From positions 62,001 to 126,000 of the forward strand of contig NZ_QWET01000012.1 of the NCBI RefSeq assembly GCF_003573545.1: a DNA stretch of 64,000 bases, given 5' to 3'. Below are positions 9,901 to 19,064 of this stretch, one piece after another. Origin of the DNA: Mariniphaga sediminis (lineage in GTDB: Bacteria; Bacteroidota; Bacteroidia; Bacteroidales; Prolixibacteraceae). The first letter of the stretch is position 1; each line of letters begins with the position of its first letter. Made by a program: the position numbers and the translations under genes. The notes under the pieces are model-generated. The model saw only the letters and a program-made list of their open reading frames with translations, had not been told where the DNA came from and ran no database searches.

Positions 9901-10215
9901 CGTTGGACCCCTGACAATAAGGATGCAACATTCCCTCGTTTTGCATTTAATGAAACCAATAATGAACAAACATCAAGTTTCTGGATGCGCAATGCGGCTT
10001 ATATGCGGCTAAAAAACCTGCAGGTTGGCTATTCCTTGCCGGCAAGTGTAACCAACCGGATAAAAGCCGAAAAGCTTCGTATTTACCTGAGTGGACAAAA
10101 CCTGCTTACCCTGGAAAACTTCTGGGATGGATACGATGTTGAGGCTCCTGTGGGTAATGGAGGTTACTATCCACAAGTAAAAACTTTCAGTATTGGTGTT
10201 GATGTCAAATTTTAA
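6907..10215 (+). CDS. SusC/RagA-family TonB-dependent outer-membrane transporter with STN domain
   Basis: A 1102-residue outer-membrane transporter. A long signal peptide ends near residue 44 (SVYSQ). An STN (secretin/TonB short N-terminal) domain at about 46-115 marks it as a transducer that signals to FecR. A carboxypeptidase-regulatory-like domain follows at about 125-205 (VRGKVTTAQGEPIPGVTV). The plug is at about 215-330 (VVIVGYGSQRKVNLTGA; PLILVDGIE; AASSSIYGSRAANGVILVTTK), and the rest is the barrel ending in IGVDVKF. It imports ligand through the outer membrane with TonB/ExbBD energy, paired with the SusD lipoprotein 12 bp downstream. The substrate cannot be told from sequence. Confidence 0.95.
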   Translation: MKNFFKELSLPCKRGIKKVLLMTKLTFFLSVFLVLQMSASVYSQTRLSIKSKNKTVKEVFWDIEKQSEFRFFYNEDFVDMKRKVDFNIENETITEIMAQLFDFSKTTYKIAENNLIVIIPAEGQQPQTVRGKVTTAQGEPIPGVTVMLKGTNSGTVTDVNGSYSITIQQPNDVLAFSFVGLLTQELEIGEQSTINVTMKEDIVGVDEVVIVGYGSQRKVNLTGAIATVDGEALARRQVAQSSMVLQGVAPGVVVTQRSGQPGRDGGAISIRGKTTLGNSNPLILVDGIEMGINNIDPTLIESVSILKDAASSSIYGSRAANGVILVTTKRGQQDKLSVSYNGYVGTQQPTFLPNMVGAIDHMLLTNEAYVNVGKSPLYSEEYIEEYRQGMATNPDRYPDTDWYDQVLTGNGLMQSHFLTMNGGTEKVRVLASLGYLDQNGIMSNTNFDRYTLRINTDLNLTKSFSAQVDAHIKQSHLVEPSRGTNSAIHWSGRIPANQGGVLSNGQWGEGWNGDNPIAFTKDGGLYTQEAPSFSLNLVLKYQPVDWLFMDLAYSPNYWQSNVSDFVKAIQTYRWDGSESYKAPQKSTLNTSHSRSLHNNLRSTMTFSKEFKDHAVKLLLGYQQEDYRNDALRGYREVFPFPDYPVLNSGGEENQKAYGSASEWALQSFFGRVNYDFKGRYLFEANFRQDGSSRFVTGRKWGFFPSFSAGWRLSEENFFESLSPIINNLKIRASWGQLGNQDIGLYPFSSDVNLGLKYVFDKQVNSGAGITSLANTEISWETTTASNLGVDLTLFDRLNIVAEYYYKVTDDILLDLDIPRIIGMDAPEQNAGKVENRGWDLGLNYSNWDNEFKYEIGINISDVKNKVLDLKGVNKTGLTVNHEGYPMLSIYGLEADGFIEEEDFNEDGTYKYARQYGTIAPGDIKYIDQNNDSIINASDYKIIGATIPRYTFGLTFNGQYKNFDIGIFLQGVGKADGIIRDQGIMPFLMGGTIQEQHKDRWTPDNKDATFPRFAFNETNNEQTSSFWMRNAAYMRLKNLQVGYSLPASVTNRIKAEKLRIYLSGQNLLTLENFWDGYDVEAPVGNGGYYPQVKTFSIGVDVKF

Positions 10216-10227
10216 TTGTAAAAAAAT

Positions 10228-11925
10228 ATGAAATCAAAAATAAAATATTCCATTTTAACCATTTTACTAACATTTGCGTTGGTATCATGCGAAGATTATC
10301 TGGAAAAATATCCGCTAAATAATCCATCTGACGCCACATTTTTATCTAACGAAACAGAGCTGAAGATGGCAGTGGCCGGTTGCTACAACATATTATGGTC
10401 GCGAGTACAATCAATGCCATTTGTTCCTGTTTTCGATCAAGTATCTGATATTGGCTGGGACAGGAATGGTTCTCCGCTTCAGGCAGCAGGGCGTGGTGAC
10501 GCTGATTCAAGAAATGCCGATTTGTTAGGCCTTTGGACAAATTTATACCAAGGCATATCAAGATGCAATTATTTGATTACAAACATGGAAAGAGGACAAG
10601 AAAACATACCGGCTCAGGTTTTTGCACAGAGCAAAGCAGAAGCCCGATTTCTTAGAGCACTCTATTACCATTATCTAATAGAACTTTGGGGTGGAGTTCC
10701 ATTGGTAACAACTCCTTTATCTCTGTCTGAGTCTAATGTTCCAAGAGCTACAAAATCGGACATCGCTGACTTTCTGATTACTGAATTGAACGAATGCGCC
10801 AATGATTTGCCGCAAGAAACCAATCCTTTATCGGGAAGAGCTTCAAAAGCAGCAGCGTGGGCACTCGTATCAAGAATAGCTTTGTATAATGAACGTTGGA
10901 GCGATGCTATTTCTGCTGCGCAAAAAGTAATGGCCATGGAAGGCACAGAAGTACTTTTACATGACAACTATATGGATCTTTTCCAATATGCCGGGCAGGA
11001 TTCAAAAGAAATAATTTTTTCTGTTCAATTCCTGAAAGGAGAACAGATGCACTCTATGTTTCGCTTCTTTGGTACCCGAAATGCAAAAGGACATACCAAT
11101 AAGAAGCCAAGTTACCAAACTGCTGACACGTGGGAATGTATTGACGGACTTCAGATTGATGAATCGCCATTGTATGATCCGCAAAATCCATTTGCAAACA
11201 GAGACCCCAGGTTAAATTTTACGCTTTCATTGCCTGGTTCTATCTTTTTGGGATTTCAGTATGAAACCCACGGCGACAGCCTTTATTGCTGGAATTACAA
11301 TGTGGATCCGCCGCAAAGAATACCCAACCTGGAAGCCACTCACGCTTATGCCACATTTACCGGAATTGGCTGGCGAAAATATGCCGATAACCTGGATAAA
11401 GATGCTGTAAACGACAGTGAGCTGAATATGATTGTAATGCGCTATGCTGAAGTCTTGCTTAACTACGCTGAAGCAAAAATTGAAGCCGGTCAAATAGACC
11501 AGTCTGTTCTTGATGCCATCAACAAAGTGAGACAGCGTCCAACAGTTGAGATGCCTCCAATTACAACCACTGATCAAACAGAACTGAGGTATGCAGTAAG
11601 ACGCGAAAGAAAATATGAATTGTCTTGTGAAGGACTCCGTCTTTTCGATATCCGCAGGTGGAAAATTGCAGAGAATGTTATGAATCTGCCTGTTCTGGGT
11701 CGTATGAAAAAAGCGTATCCAGCTATTGCCCCAAGAGTAGACGAACACGGAACATCGTATTACGACAATATTCCGATAGCTCAGCAGGGAGAATCAGCAG
11801 ACTTTAAAATGCGCGTGGTGGAGATTCGCTCTTTTGATAAAAATCGCGACTATTTATGGCCGATTCCTTATGTTGAAATGGATACAAATTCAGAAATGAC
11901 ACAAAATCCCGGATACGGGGATTAG
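10228..11925 (+). CDS. RagB/SusD family nutrient-binding outer-membrane lipoprotein
   Basis: A 565-residue SusD-like lipoprotein with lipobox Cys at residue 21 (ALVSCEDY). It shows the family landmarks EKYPLNNPSDATFLSNE, the TPR-like AEARFLRALYYHYLIELWGGVPLV, and the C-terminal RRERKYELSCEGLRLFDIRRWK with the ending QNPGYG. It caps the SusC barrel and binds substrate at the cell surface. It is cotranscribed with susC (12-bp gap), and a strong terminator follows 16 bp after the stop. The downstream flavoprotein genes therefore need read-through or their own promoter. Confidence 0.95.
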   Translation: MKSKIKYSILTILLTFALVSCEDYLEKYPLNNPSDATFLSNETELKMAVAGCYNILWSRVQSMPFVPVFDQVSDIGWDRNGSPLQAAGRGDADSRNADLLGLWTNLYQGISRCNYLITNMERGQENIPAQVFAQSKAEARFLRALYYHYLIELWGGVPLVTTPLSLSESNVPRATKSDIADFLITELNECANDLPQETNPLSGRASKAAAWALVSRIALYNERWSDAISAAQKVMAMEGTEVLLHDNYMDLFQYAGQDSKEIIFSVQFLKGEQMHSMFRFFGTRNAKGHTNKKPSYQTADTWECIDGLQIDESPLYDPQNPFANRDPRLNFTLSLPGSIFLGFQYETHGDSLYCWNYNVDPPQRIPNLEATHAYATFTGIGWRKYADNLDKDAVNDSELNMIVMRYAEVLLNYAEAKIEAGQIDQSVLDAINKVRQRPTVEMPPITTTDQTELRYAVRRERKYELSCEGLRLFDIRRWKIAENVMNLPVLGRMKKAYPAIAPRVDEHGTSYYDNIPIAQQGESADFKMRVVEIRSFDKNRDYLWPIPYVEMDTNSEMTQNPGYGD

Positions 11926-11941
11926 CTTAGTTTAGTTCATT

Positions 11942-11977
11942 GTGGTTCCCCGGCGAAACCCAGGGAACCACTTTTTT
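11942..11977 (+). terminator. Intrinsic terminator after susD
   Basis: GTGGTTCCC (11942-11950) pairs perfectly with GGGAACCAC (11963-11971) across a 12-nt loop, followed by six Ts and more T-rich sequence. It separates the sus genes from the flavoprotein genes. Confidence 0.9.
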
Positions 11978-12118
11978 CTTTTTGTTCTCAAAAAAATAGG
12001 AAGAATAGTACTATACCCGTTATATTAGCGCCAAACATTAAGTAATGTTTAAACCGCTTAATTTTCTAACTGTTTTATTTATTAAAATTTCATTTATTTC
12101 GGATTTAATGAATGGGAG

Positions 12119-12148
12119 TTTGGATATAATACCCTTTTCCTAATTTAT
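12119..12148 (+). promoter_or_regulatory. Possible promoter for the flavoprotein genes
   Basis: TTTG at 12119-12122 followed after 18 bp by TAATTTAT (12141-12148) is a partial match to the Bacteroidota TTTG/TAnnTTTG promoter; the last two bases of the -7 element deviate. It lies in the 220-bp gap between the susD terminator and the first FAD gene. A promoter is expected there, but this placement is tentative. Confidence 0.3.
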
Positions 12149-12197
12149 TCTAGAAATACTAAAAAATGTAATCATTATTAACCATTAAGATATTACT

Positions 12198-13904
12198 ATG
12201 TTTGCTACAAAAAAATTTCTGACAATTATTCTTGCACTGATTGTGTCATCAATATTTCCATTCGATGCCCAAAGTCAAACAAAGGAGTACGACATTGTAA
12301 TTTACGGGGGAACCTCTGCCGGGATTGCGGCAGCCATTCAAAGTTCGCGTATGGGGAAATCGGTAGTGGTAATTGAACCATCCACACGACTCGGAGGATT
12401 AACCACCGGCGGGCTGGGAGCCACTGACATTGGTAACAAACAGGCCGTTGGCGGAATTTCCCGTGAGTTTTACCAGAATATTAAAAGGTATTACGAAAAA
12501 CCGGAAAACTGGAAATGGCAGAAACCGGAAGAATACCGACAAAGCAGAAACAAAAAAGGAGAAGATGCGATGTGGACTTTTGAACCGTCAGTTGCATTAA
12601 AAGTATATGAAAAAATGATGGCAGCCGAAAAAATCGATGTGGTCTATGAGCAACGGCTGAACCGAAAAAACGGTGTAAAGAAACAGGCAAAAAAGATTGT
12701 GGAAATTGAAATGGAAGGCGGACAGAAATACCGTGGAAAAATGTTTATCGACGCCACTTACGAGGGTGACTTAATGGCAACTGCCGGTGTTAGTTACACC
12801 TACGGCCGTGAATCAAACAAGGAATATGGCGAAACATTGAATGGGGTTCAGGCCAATGATATTGGCATAACCCTCAAAAGGGGCGTTTCACTCAACAGCA
12901 TTCACCACAATTTTATTGATGGCGTTGATCCCTACGTTGTACAAGGCGATCCTTCGAGCGGATTATTGCCGTTTATTGTTGAAGGTGGCCCCGGTATTGA
13001 CGGGCGTGGCGACAAAGGTATTCAGGCCTACTGTTTCCGTATGACCCTGACCGACCATCCGGACAACCGCATTCCTTTTAAAAAGCCTGTTGGGTACAAC
13101 GAACTGGAATATGAACTCCTTTTCCGGAATTATGAAGCTGCCGAAGGGCCGATTGAAGAAATGTACCATTACGGCGATCCACTGGTTCCCTGGATAAATT
13201 CAGCGATGCCTAACCGGAAAACCGACACCAACAACCAGAAGGGTTTCTCTACCGATTTTATCGGGCAGAACTGGGATTATCCGGAAGGCAGCTATGAAGA
13301 ACGTGAAAAAATTATCGAACGGCACCGGTCGTACCAGCAGGGATTAATGTGGACCCTGGCCTACCATCCGCGTATTCCGGAGAAAGTAAGAGACGCCGTT
13401 TCGAAATGGGGAACCTGCAAAGATGAGTACGAACGGGAAGACGGTTGGCAGCAGCAGTTGTATATCCGCGAAGCACGCCGGATGATTAGCGATTATGTAA
13501 TGACCCAACGCCACTGCGAAGGATTGGATGTGGCTGAAGATCCGGTTAGCCTGGCAGCCTACGGAATGGATTCGCACCAGGTGCAACGCTATGTAGATGC
13601 CAATGGTTATGTCCAGAACGAAGGCAACGTGGAAGCACATGGATTTTCACCCTACCCTATCAGCTACCGTTCCATCATTCCCAAAAAAGAAGAATGCAAC
13701 AACCTGCTGGTACCTGTTTGCGTAAGTTCGACCCACATTGCTTTCGGCTCCATTCGTATGGAACCTGTCTTTATGATTTTGGGCCAGTCGGCAGCCACTG
13801 CAGCGGCTTTGGCCATCGAAAACAAAACAGATGTACATGCACTGGACTACAACATTCTGAAAAGCCGTTTGCTGGAAGACAAACAAATTCTGGCACACGA
13901 ATGA
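12198..13904 (+). CDS. Exported FAD-dependent oxidoreductase (FAD_oxidored family), Sec signal
   Basis: A 568-residue flavoprotein of the PF12831-type FAD-dependent oxidoreductase family. A Sec signal peptide (about 1-27) is followed directly by the dinucleotide-binding strand [17 protein letters not shown] (about 30-46). The motif GGLTTGGLG (about 66-74) and a C-terminal flavin-contact segment, [20 protein letters not shown], complete the fold. It should bind FAD in the periplasm or outside. The substrate is unknown; relatives are often annotated only as FAD-dependent oxidoreductase or, weakly, xanthan lyase. The next gene, 38 bp downstream, is a clear paralogue. The location behind susC/D suggests it acts on the imported ligand. 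Confidence 0.88.
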   Translation: MFATKKFLTIILALIVSSIFPFDAQSQTKEYDIVIYGGTSAGIAAAIQSSRMGKSVVVIEPSTRLGGLTTGGLGATDIGNKQAVGGISREFYQNIKRYYEKPENWKWQKPEEYRQSRNKKGEDAMWTFEPSVALKVYEKMMAAEKIDVVYEQRLNRKNGVKKQAKKIVEIEMEGGQKYRGKMFIDATYEGDLMATAGVSYTYGRESNKEYGETLNGVQANDIGITLKRGVSLNSIHHNFIDGVDPYVVQGDPSSGLLPFIVEGGPGIDGRGDKGIQAYCFRMTLTDHPDNRIPFKKPVGYNELEYELLFRNYEAAEGPIEEMYHYGDPLVPWINSAMPNRKTDTNNQKGFSTDFIGQNWDYPEGSYEEREKIIERHRSYQQGLMWTLAYHPRIPEKVRDAVSKWGTCKDEYEREDGWQQQLYIREARRMISDYVMTQRHCEGLDVAEDPVSLAAYGMDSHQVQRYVDANGYVQNEGNVEAHGFSPYPISYRSIIPKKEECNNLLVPVCVSSTHIAFGSIRMEPVFMILGQSAATAAALAIENKTDVHALDYNILKSRLLEDKQILAHE

Positions 13905-13942
13905 GATAAAGTTTCTTTCAATACTTACTAAAACGAAATAAA

Positions 13943-15637
13943 ATGAAGTCGAATCATAAATACCTGTTTGGGGCAACAACATTCCTGGGACTCCTTTTTA
14001 TACTATTCATATTCCAGGGATGTAAAAATCAGCCCGCCCATACTTTTGAGGCCGACGTAGTTATTTACGGAGGCACATCGGCTGCTGTTATCGCCGCAGT
14101 TGAGGTGGCTCAATCGGGCAAATCCGTCATTGTCGTTTCTCCCGACATTCATTTGGGAGGACTGACCGCAGGTGGACTGGGTTGGACTGACACCGGCAAA
14201 AAAGAGACCATTGGCGGGCTGGCCCGAAATTTTTACCACCGCGTGTACAACCATTACCAACAGGACGAGGCCTGGAAATGGATGCAAAAGGAAGAATACG
14301 GGAATACCGGCCAGGGAACTCCTGCCATTGACGGGGACATGCGTACTATGTGGATTTTTGAGCCGCACATTGCCGAACAGGTTTTTGAAGAGCTGATTCA
14401 GGAAAATAACATTGAATTGTATCGTGATGAATGGCTCGACCGGAAAAACGGAGTAAAAAAGACCGATGGAAAGATTACTTCTATCACCACACTTTCCGGC
14501 AAAACATTCCAGGGAAAAATGTTTATGGATGCCACTTACGAAGGCGATTTGCTGGCTTCGGCCGGGGTTAGTTACCACGTGGGCCGCGAAGGCACCAATG
14601 TTTACGGGGAAGAGTGGAACGGAGTACAAACAGGGGTTTACCACCACCGGCACCATTTTAAAGTACTTGCCCAGCCTATCGACCCCTATTGGGAGCCGGG
14701 GAATCCGGTAAGCGGACTGCTACCACGCATTAGCCCCGACCCACCGGGAGAAAAAGGCGAAGGCGATAACCGGATACAGGCATACTGTTTCAGGGTATGC
14801 ATGACCAACCATCCTGAAAACCGCATCCCTTTTCCCAAACCTGAAGGCTACGATTCCACCCAGTATGAATTGTTGGTGCGTATTTTTGATGCCGGCTGGC
14901 GCGAATGGTTCGGGAAGTTCGACGCCATTCCCAACCGGAAAACCGACACCAACAACCACGGCCCTTTTAGCAGCGACAATATCGGAATGAATTACGATTA
15001 CCCCGAAGCCAGCTACGAACGCCGCAGGGAAATCATCAAAGAACATGAAACTTACCAAAAGGGACTCCTTTGGTTTGTAGCTAACGACAAGCGGGTTCCC
15101 GAAGACATTCAGACAGAAATGAAAAAATGGGGCCTGCCAAAAGATGAGTTTACAGACAACGGGCATTGGCCTCATCAAATCTATGTACGTGAAGCCCGGC
15201 GAATGATTGGCAAATTTGTGATGACAGAAAACGAGTTGCTGAAGCGCACTCCCACTCCCCAATCGGTAGGGATGGGTTCCTACACCATTGATTCCCACAA
15301 TGTGCAACGATATGTAGATGAAAACGGACACGTTCATAATGAAGGCGATATCGGTGTTTCACTACCCGGTCCCTACGAAATTGCCTATGGCGCCCTGGTC
15401 CCTAAAAAAGAAGAGTGCCAGAACCTGCTGGTTCCGGTCTGTGCATCTGCCAGCCACATTGCTTTTGGCTCCATTCGGATGGAACCGGTATTTATGATTC
15501 TTGGCCAGTCGGCGGCAGTAGCTGCCTGCATGGCTATCGACAAAAACAGTGCTGTTCAGGATGTGGAGTACGAAAAACTAAAAAAACGGCTGTTGCATAA
15601 AGGACAGGTATTAACCCTGGAAAATATCATTCAATAA
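13943..15637 (+). CDS. FAD-dependent oxidoreductase lipoprotein, paralogue of the previous gene
   Basis: A 564-residue paralogue of the preceding flavoprotein, with the same domain order and many shared blocks ([33 protein letters not shown], the [19 protein letters not shown] end). The N-terminus differs: a hydrophobic helix ends in FQGC, with the lipobox Cys at residue 27, so this copy should be membrane-anchored by lipidation. The FAD-binding YGGTSAAVIAA segment follows at about 42-52. Tandem duplication with a change of export signal is the simplest explanation. It is presumably cotranscribed with both neighbours (38 and 53-bp gaps). Substrate unknown. Confidence 0.88.
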   Translation: MKSNHKYLFGATTFLGLLFILFIFQGCKNQPAHTFEADVVIYGGTSAAVIAAVEVAQSGKSVIVVSPDIHLGGLTAGGLGWTDTGKKETIGGLARNFYHRVYNHYQQDEAWKWMQKEEYGNTGQGTPAIDGDMRTMWIFEPHIAEQVFEELIQENNIELYRDEWLDRKNGVKKTDGKITSITTLSGKTFQGKMFMDATYEGDLLASAGVSYHVGREGTNVYGEEWNGVQTGVYHHRHHFKVLAQPIDPYWEPGNPVSGLLPRISPDPPGEKGEGDNRIQAYCFRVCMTNHPENRIPFPKPEGYDSTQYELLVRIFDAGWREWFGKFDAIPNRKTDTNNHGPFSSDNIGMNYDYPEASYERRREIIKEHETYQKGLLWFVANDKRVPEDIQTEMKKWGLPKDEFTDNGHWPHQIYVREARRMIGKFVMTENELLKRTPTPQSVGMGSYTIDSHNVQRYVDENGHVHNEGDIGVSLPGPYEIAYGALVPKKEECQNLLVPVCASASHIAFGSIRMEPVFMILGQSAAVAACMAIDKNSAVQDVEYEKLKKRLLHKGQVLTLENIIQ

Positions 15638-15690
15638 CGGGCAAATAAAATCAGACCCGGTTCTGATTTGCGAAAAAATATAAAACCATA

Positions 15691-18600
15691 ATGATGAAAC
15701 GACGAAACTTTGTAAAAACCGCGGCAGCCGGGTCAGCATTTTTGCTGACCCCGGGGGCATTTGCTTTTAACTACTCCTCGAATCCGGACGAAAAAAAATA
15801 TTGCTACCAGTCGGAACGAAAAATACCGGTGGCTTACAACGTAGATGTAGTTGTTATCGGCGGATCGCTGGCAGCCGTGGCAGCAGCGACAGATGCCGCA
15901 CAGAACGGGGCAAAAGTTTTCCTCGTCGCCCAGGAACCTTACCTCGGTGAAGATATTTGCGGAACATACCGTTTGTGGACGAGCGATCAAAGCATTTTAA
16001 ATACCGAACTGGGCAAGAAAATTTTCGGAGAAGGCCTGCCCACCCCGATGCATGTAAAACGTACTCTCGACAATGAACTGATTAATAACAATGTCGACTT
16101 CCTTTATTCCAGTTATGTAACCGATATTCTGAACGATAAGAATGACCAACCTGCCGGAGTTGTCATCTCCAACCGTTCCGGAAGACAGGCCATCTTTGCA
16201 AAAACAATTATCGACGCTACCCCGCGGGCTTTGGTGGCCCGAATGGCTGGAGCGCAGTTCGGAAGTTATCCTTCGGGAAAGCAAACCTTCAAATTTACCG
16301 TTGTGGGAAACAAGTTGAAGCAAACGCCCGGACTCACCGGAAAAATTCACGACGAGCAGGTGCAGCTAAAATTTGTGTCAACAGGGAATACACAGGGGAG
16401 TGGTTTTTCCGATGCCGATATCCGTTACAATGCCATAGAGTATACCATTCAGATTGACATGAAAGACGGCAGTTGGGCTTCGTTTGCCGAAGCAGAGCAA
16501 ATGGCCCGCGACCTAACCTGGGACTCAGATCAGGTAGAGTCGGCAGATCTCCTTTTCCAAAATCCACCGGACAAAATGGTGGGGCAAAAAAGGTGGAACA
16601 ATGCCAGCGTAGATTTGGAAAACATCAACCTGAAAGTTTTTCAGCCACGAAAGCCAGAAAACATTTTTGTGTTGAGCGGAAGCGCTAATTTGAGCGATGC
16701 AGCAGCAGAAACCTTGCTCCAGCCGGGCAAACTTATCCGGATTGGAGAACGGATTGGGAAAGAGGCCGCAACGATTGCCAGCACGTTAACCAAAATACAA
16801 TCGGCTAAAATAAAAGGCATCAACCAACAAAATATACTGCCTGGTGATGTGGGCGAGATTTTGGAAGGACTACGCCCGTCACTGAACCTGGACGAAGTGG
16901 TTGCCGAAGAGACAACCTTGCCTGTTTTGGGCACTTACGATGTAGTAGTAATGGGCGGCGGAACAGCCGGCGCTCCCGCGGCAGTTGGCGCATCTCAACA
17001 GGGAGCAAAAACATTGGTGCTCGACTACATGCACGGAATGGGGGGCATGGGAACCCTGGGCATGATCGGAAAATATTACCACGGGTACCGGAAAGGGTAC
17101 ACCAACATTGTAGATCTCGGTGTTAAAAATATAGACCCGGATAATCCCCGAAAAAAGAAGTCACTCGGCGAATGGGTTTTCGACTGGAAAACAGAATATT
17201 TCCGGAAAGAAATCCGTAATGCAGGTGGCGATATCTGGTTTGGGGTGCTGGGCAGTGGAGCCTATGTGGAAAACGGACAGGTGAAAGGTGTAGTGGTGGC
17301 AACCCCGGAAGGCAAAGGGGTGGTGCTTGCCCACACGGTGATCGATTCGACCGGAAGTGCGGATATTGCCATTGCGGCAGGAGCAGAATATAGCTATACC
17401 GACGGACTTTCAGTGGCAGTGCAGGGGGCAGGTTTACCCTTTAAAAATCCCGACGATTTTTATAATAACACCGACTGGACATTCATCAGCGACTCCGACA
17501 TGCTGGATGTGTGGCGGGCATTTATTGTGGCCAAAGATAAATTCAAAGAACAATACGACATCGGAAAGATACCACAAACCCGCGAGCGCCGGCGAATGGT
17601 GGGCGATTTCACAGTGGGCGTGCTTGATGTTTACAACCACCGAACATATCCTGATACCATTTCGGCACATCTTAGCTCGTTCGACACGCATGGGTTTACC
17701 GAGGATCCGTTCTTCTCGTTAAAACCTCCGGCTCACAGCGGAGTGGATGTTCTGGCATTTGTCCCCTTCAGGGCACTTCTTCCCAAAGGACTGGAAGGGA
17801 TTGCTGTTACGGGACTGGGGGCAAGCGCCCACCGGGATGCCATGCCGGTTATCCGCATGCAGCCCTGCTTGCAAAACCAGGGATATGCCGTAGGAATGGC
17901 TGCCGCATGGGCAAAATTTAACAACCAAAAAATCCGGTACGTTGATGTAAAAGCGCTGCAAAAAGAGCTGGTACAAATTGAAAGTTTGCCGGAGCATGTG
18001 CTTACTGACGTGGACAATTTTCCACCGCCCTACGAAAAAATTCAGCAGGCTGCCCAAACAGTGGTGAATGACCTGGAAGGGCTGGAAATTATTTTATGGG
18101 ATAAAGAAAGAGGAATTACGGCATTAACGGATAAATTTCATTTGTCTCAAAACGAAGAACACAAACTTGTTTATGCGCGCATTCTCGGCATGCTGGGGGA
18201 ACAGGACGGCTGGCAGGAACTGATTGCCGCCCTTGATAGCTACGACGATTGGGATGAAGGCTGGAATTTCACCGGCATGGGCCAGTTCGGAAAGAGTATC
18301 AGCTACCTCGACAGCCTGATTATCGCTACCGGAAGGACGGGAAGAACAGAGGCACTTCCATCCATCATTCGCCTGGCAGAAAAGCTAACACCCGAAAGCC
18401 ACTTCTCACACTTCAGGGCTGTTGCCATTGCCCTGGAAACCATTGGCGATCCCAAAGGAGCTGAACCGCTTTTCAAAATACTGGAATTGCCCGGTGTACG
18501 GGGACATACAATGCCTGATATCAAAACAGCGAAAGAACGCACTCCCGCCCATAAAAACGATGTTTCAACCCGAAACAATTCATTGCGGGAACTAATATTG

Positions 18601-18753
18601 GGCCGTGCGCTATACAAATGTGGCGACTACAATGGTGTAGGGAACCAGATTCTGAACGATTACTCCAAAGACCTGCGCGGACATTATTTCCGCCATGCCA
18701 ATGGAGTTCTTCAGCTATTTTCAGGACAAAAGGAAAAAGAAATAGAGTTATAA
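15691..18753 (+). CDS. Tat-exported double-FAD-domain oxidoreductase with HEAT-like C-terminus
   Basis: A 1020-residue protein with a twin-arginine signal (MMKRRNFVKTAAAG), implying export in a folded, cofactor-loaded state. Two consecutive FAD-binding modules are visible. The first starts at about residue 50 (NVDVVVIGGSLAAVAAA) and the second at about 416 (YDVVVMGGGTAGAPAA, then GMGGMGTLGMIG). Residues from about 820 form an all-helical tail with HEAT-like repeats (LPSIIRLAEKL; AVAIALETIGDPKGAEPLFKIL). The first module is shorter and may be partly degenerate. It is the third gene of the flavoprotein set. Start choice between the Met codons at 15691 and 15694 is arbitrary. Substrate unknown. 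Confidence 0.85.
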   Translation: MMKRRNFVKTAAAGSAFLLTPGAFAFNYSSNPDEKKYCYQSERKIPVAYNVDVVVIGGSLAAVAAATDAAQNGAKVFLVAQEPYLGEDICGTYRLWTSDQSILNTELGKKIFGEGLPTPMHVKRTLDNELINNNVDFLYSSYVTDILNDKNDQPAGVVISNRSGRQAIFAKTIIDATPRALVARMAGAQFGSYPSGKQTFKFTVVGNKLKQTPGLTGKIHDEQVQLKFVSTGNTQGSGFSDADIRYNAIEYTIQIDMKDGSWASFAEAEQMARDLTWDSDQVESADLLFQNPPDKMVGQKRWNNASVDLENINLKVFQPRKPENIFVLSGSANLSDAAAETLLQPGKLIRIGERIGKEAATIASTLTKIQSAKIKGINQQNILPGDVGEILEGLRPSLNLDEVVAEETTLPVLGTYDVVVMGGGTAGAPAAVGASQQGAKTLVLDYMHGMGGMGTLGMIGKYYHGYRKGYTNIVDLGVKNIDPDNPRKKKSLGEWVFDWKTEYFRKEIRNAGGDIWFGVLGSGAYVENGQVKGVVVATPEGKGVVLAHTVIDSTGSADIAIAAGAEYSYTDGLSVAVQGAGLPFKNPDDFYNNTDWTFISDSDMLDVWRAFIVAKDKFKEQYDIGKIPQTRERRRMVGDFTVGVLDVYNHRTYPDTISAHLSSFDTHGFTEDPFFSLKPPAHSGVDVLAFVPFRALLPKGLEGIAVTGLGASAHRDAMPVIRMQPCLQNQGYAVGMAAAWAKFNNQKIRYVDVKALQKELVQIESLPEHVLTDVDNFPPPYEKIQQAAQTVVNDLEGLEIILWDKERGITALTDKFHLSQNEEHKLVYARILGMLGEQDGWQELIAALDSYDDWDEGWNFTGMGQFGKSISYLDSLIIATGRTGRTEALPSIIRLAEKLTPESHFSHFRAVAIALETIGDPKGAEPLFKILELPGVRGHTMPDIKTAKERTPAHKNDVSTRNNSLRELILGRALYKCGDYNGVGNQILNDYSKDLRGHYFRHANGVLQLFSGQKEKEIEL

Positions 18754-18871
18754 ACTACTCGTTCAAAACAGCGTACTCAAAATAAAATTACAGGGATTTA
18801 TTGTTCCGCTGGAAGAGACAATAATATATCTGGCGAATCAAGAGTTGATATTAGCTAATTATCAGTAATTC

Positions 18872-19045
18872 AACCCACTTTGGGGTTTCGTCTTTACCCC
18901 GCATTGCCTTCCCCGAGCTTCGCATGGGGCTATTTTAATTTATGTCCTTCGGACACTTCTTTATCCCGAAAGGGATTAAATAATAATAGCCATGGGTAAA
19001 ACCCGTGGTAATAAAGTGGATATGATAAGAACCCCGAAGTGGGTT
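18872..19045. repeat. Hairpin-rich REP/MITE-like intergenic element
   Basis: The element is bounded by a 16-bp inverted repeat with one mismatch: AACCCACTTTGGGGTT (18872-18887) and AACCCCGAAGTGGGTT (19030-19045). Between these ends lie several smaller hairpins: GTCC-ttc-GGAC, ATCCC-gaaa-GGGAT (18963-18976) and CCATGGG-taaa-ACCCGTGG. It fills most of the 311-bp gap between the flavoprotein locus and the convergent editing-domain gene. Nested GC-rich hairpins of this style are dispersed in many Bacteroidota genomes and resemble REP/MITE elements. Only one copy is visible in this window, so mobility is inferred. Confidence 0.55.
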
Positions 19046-19064
19046 CAGCCCTTCGAATATATCA

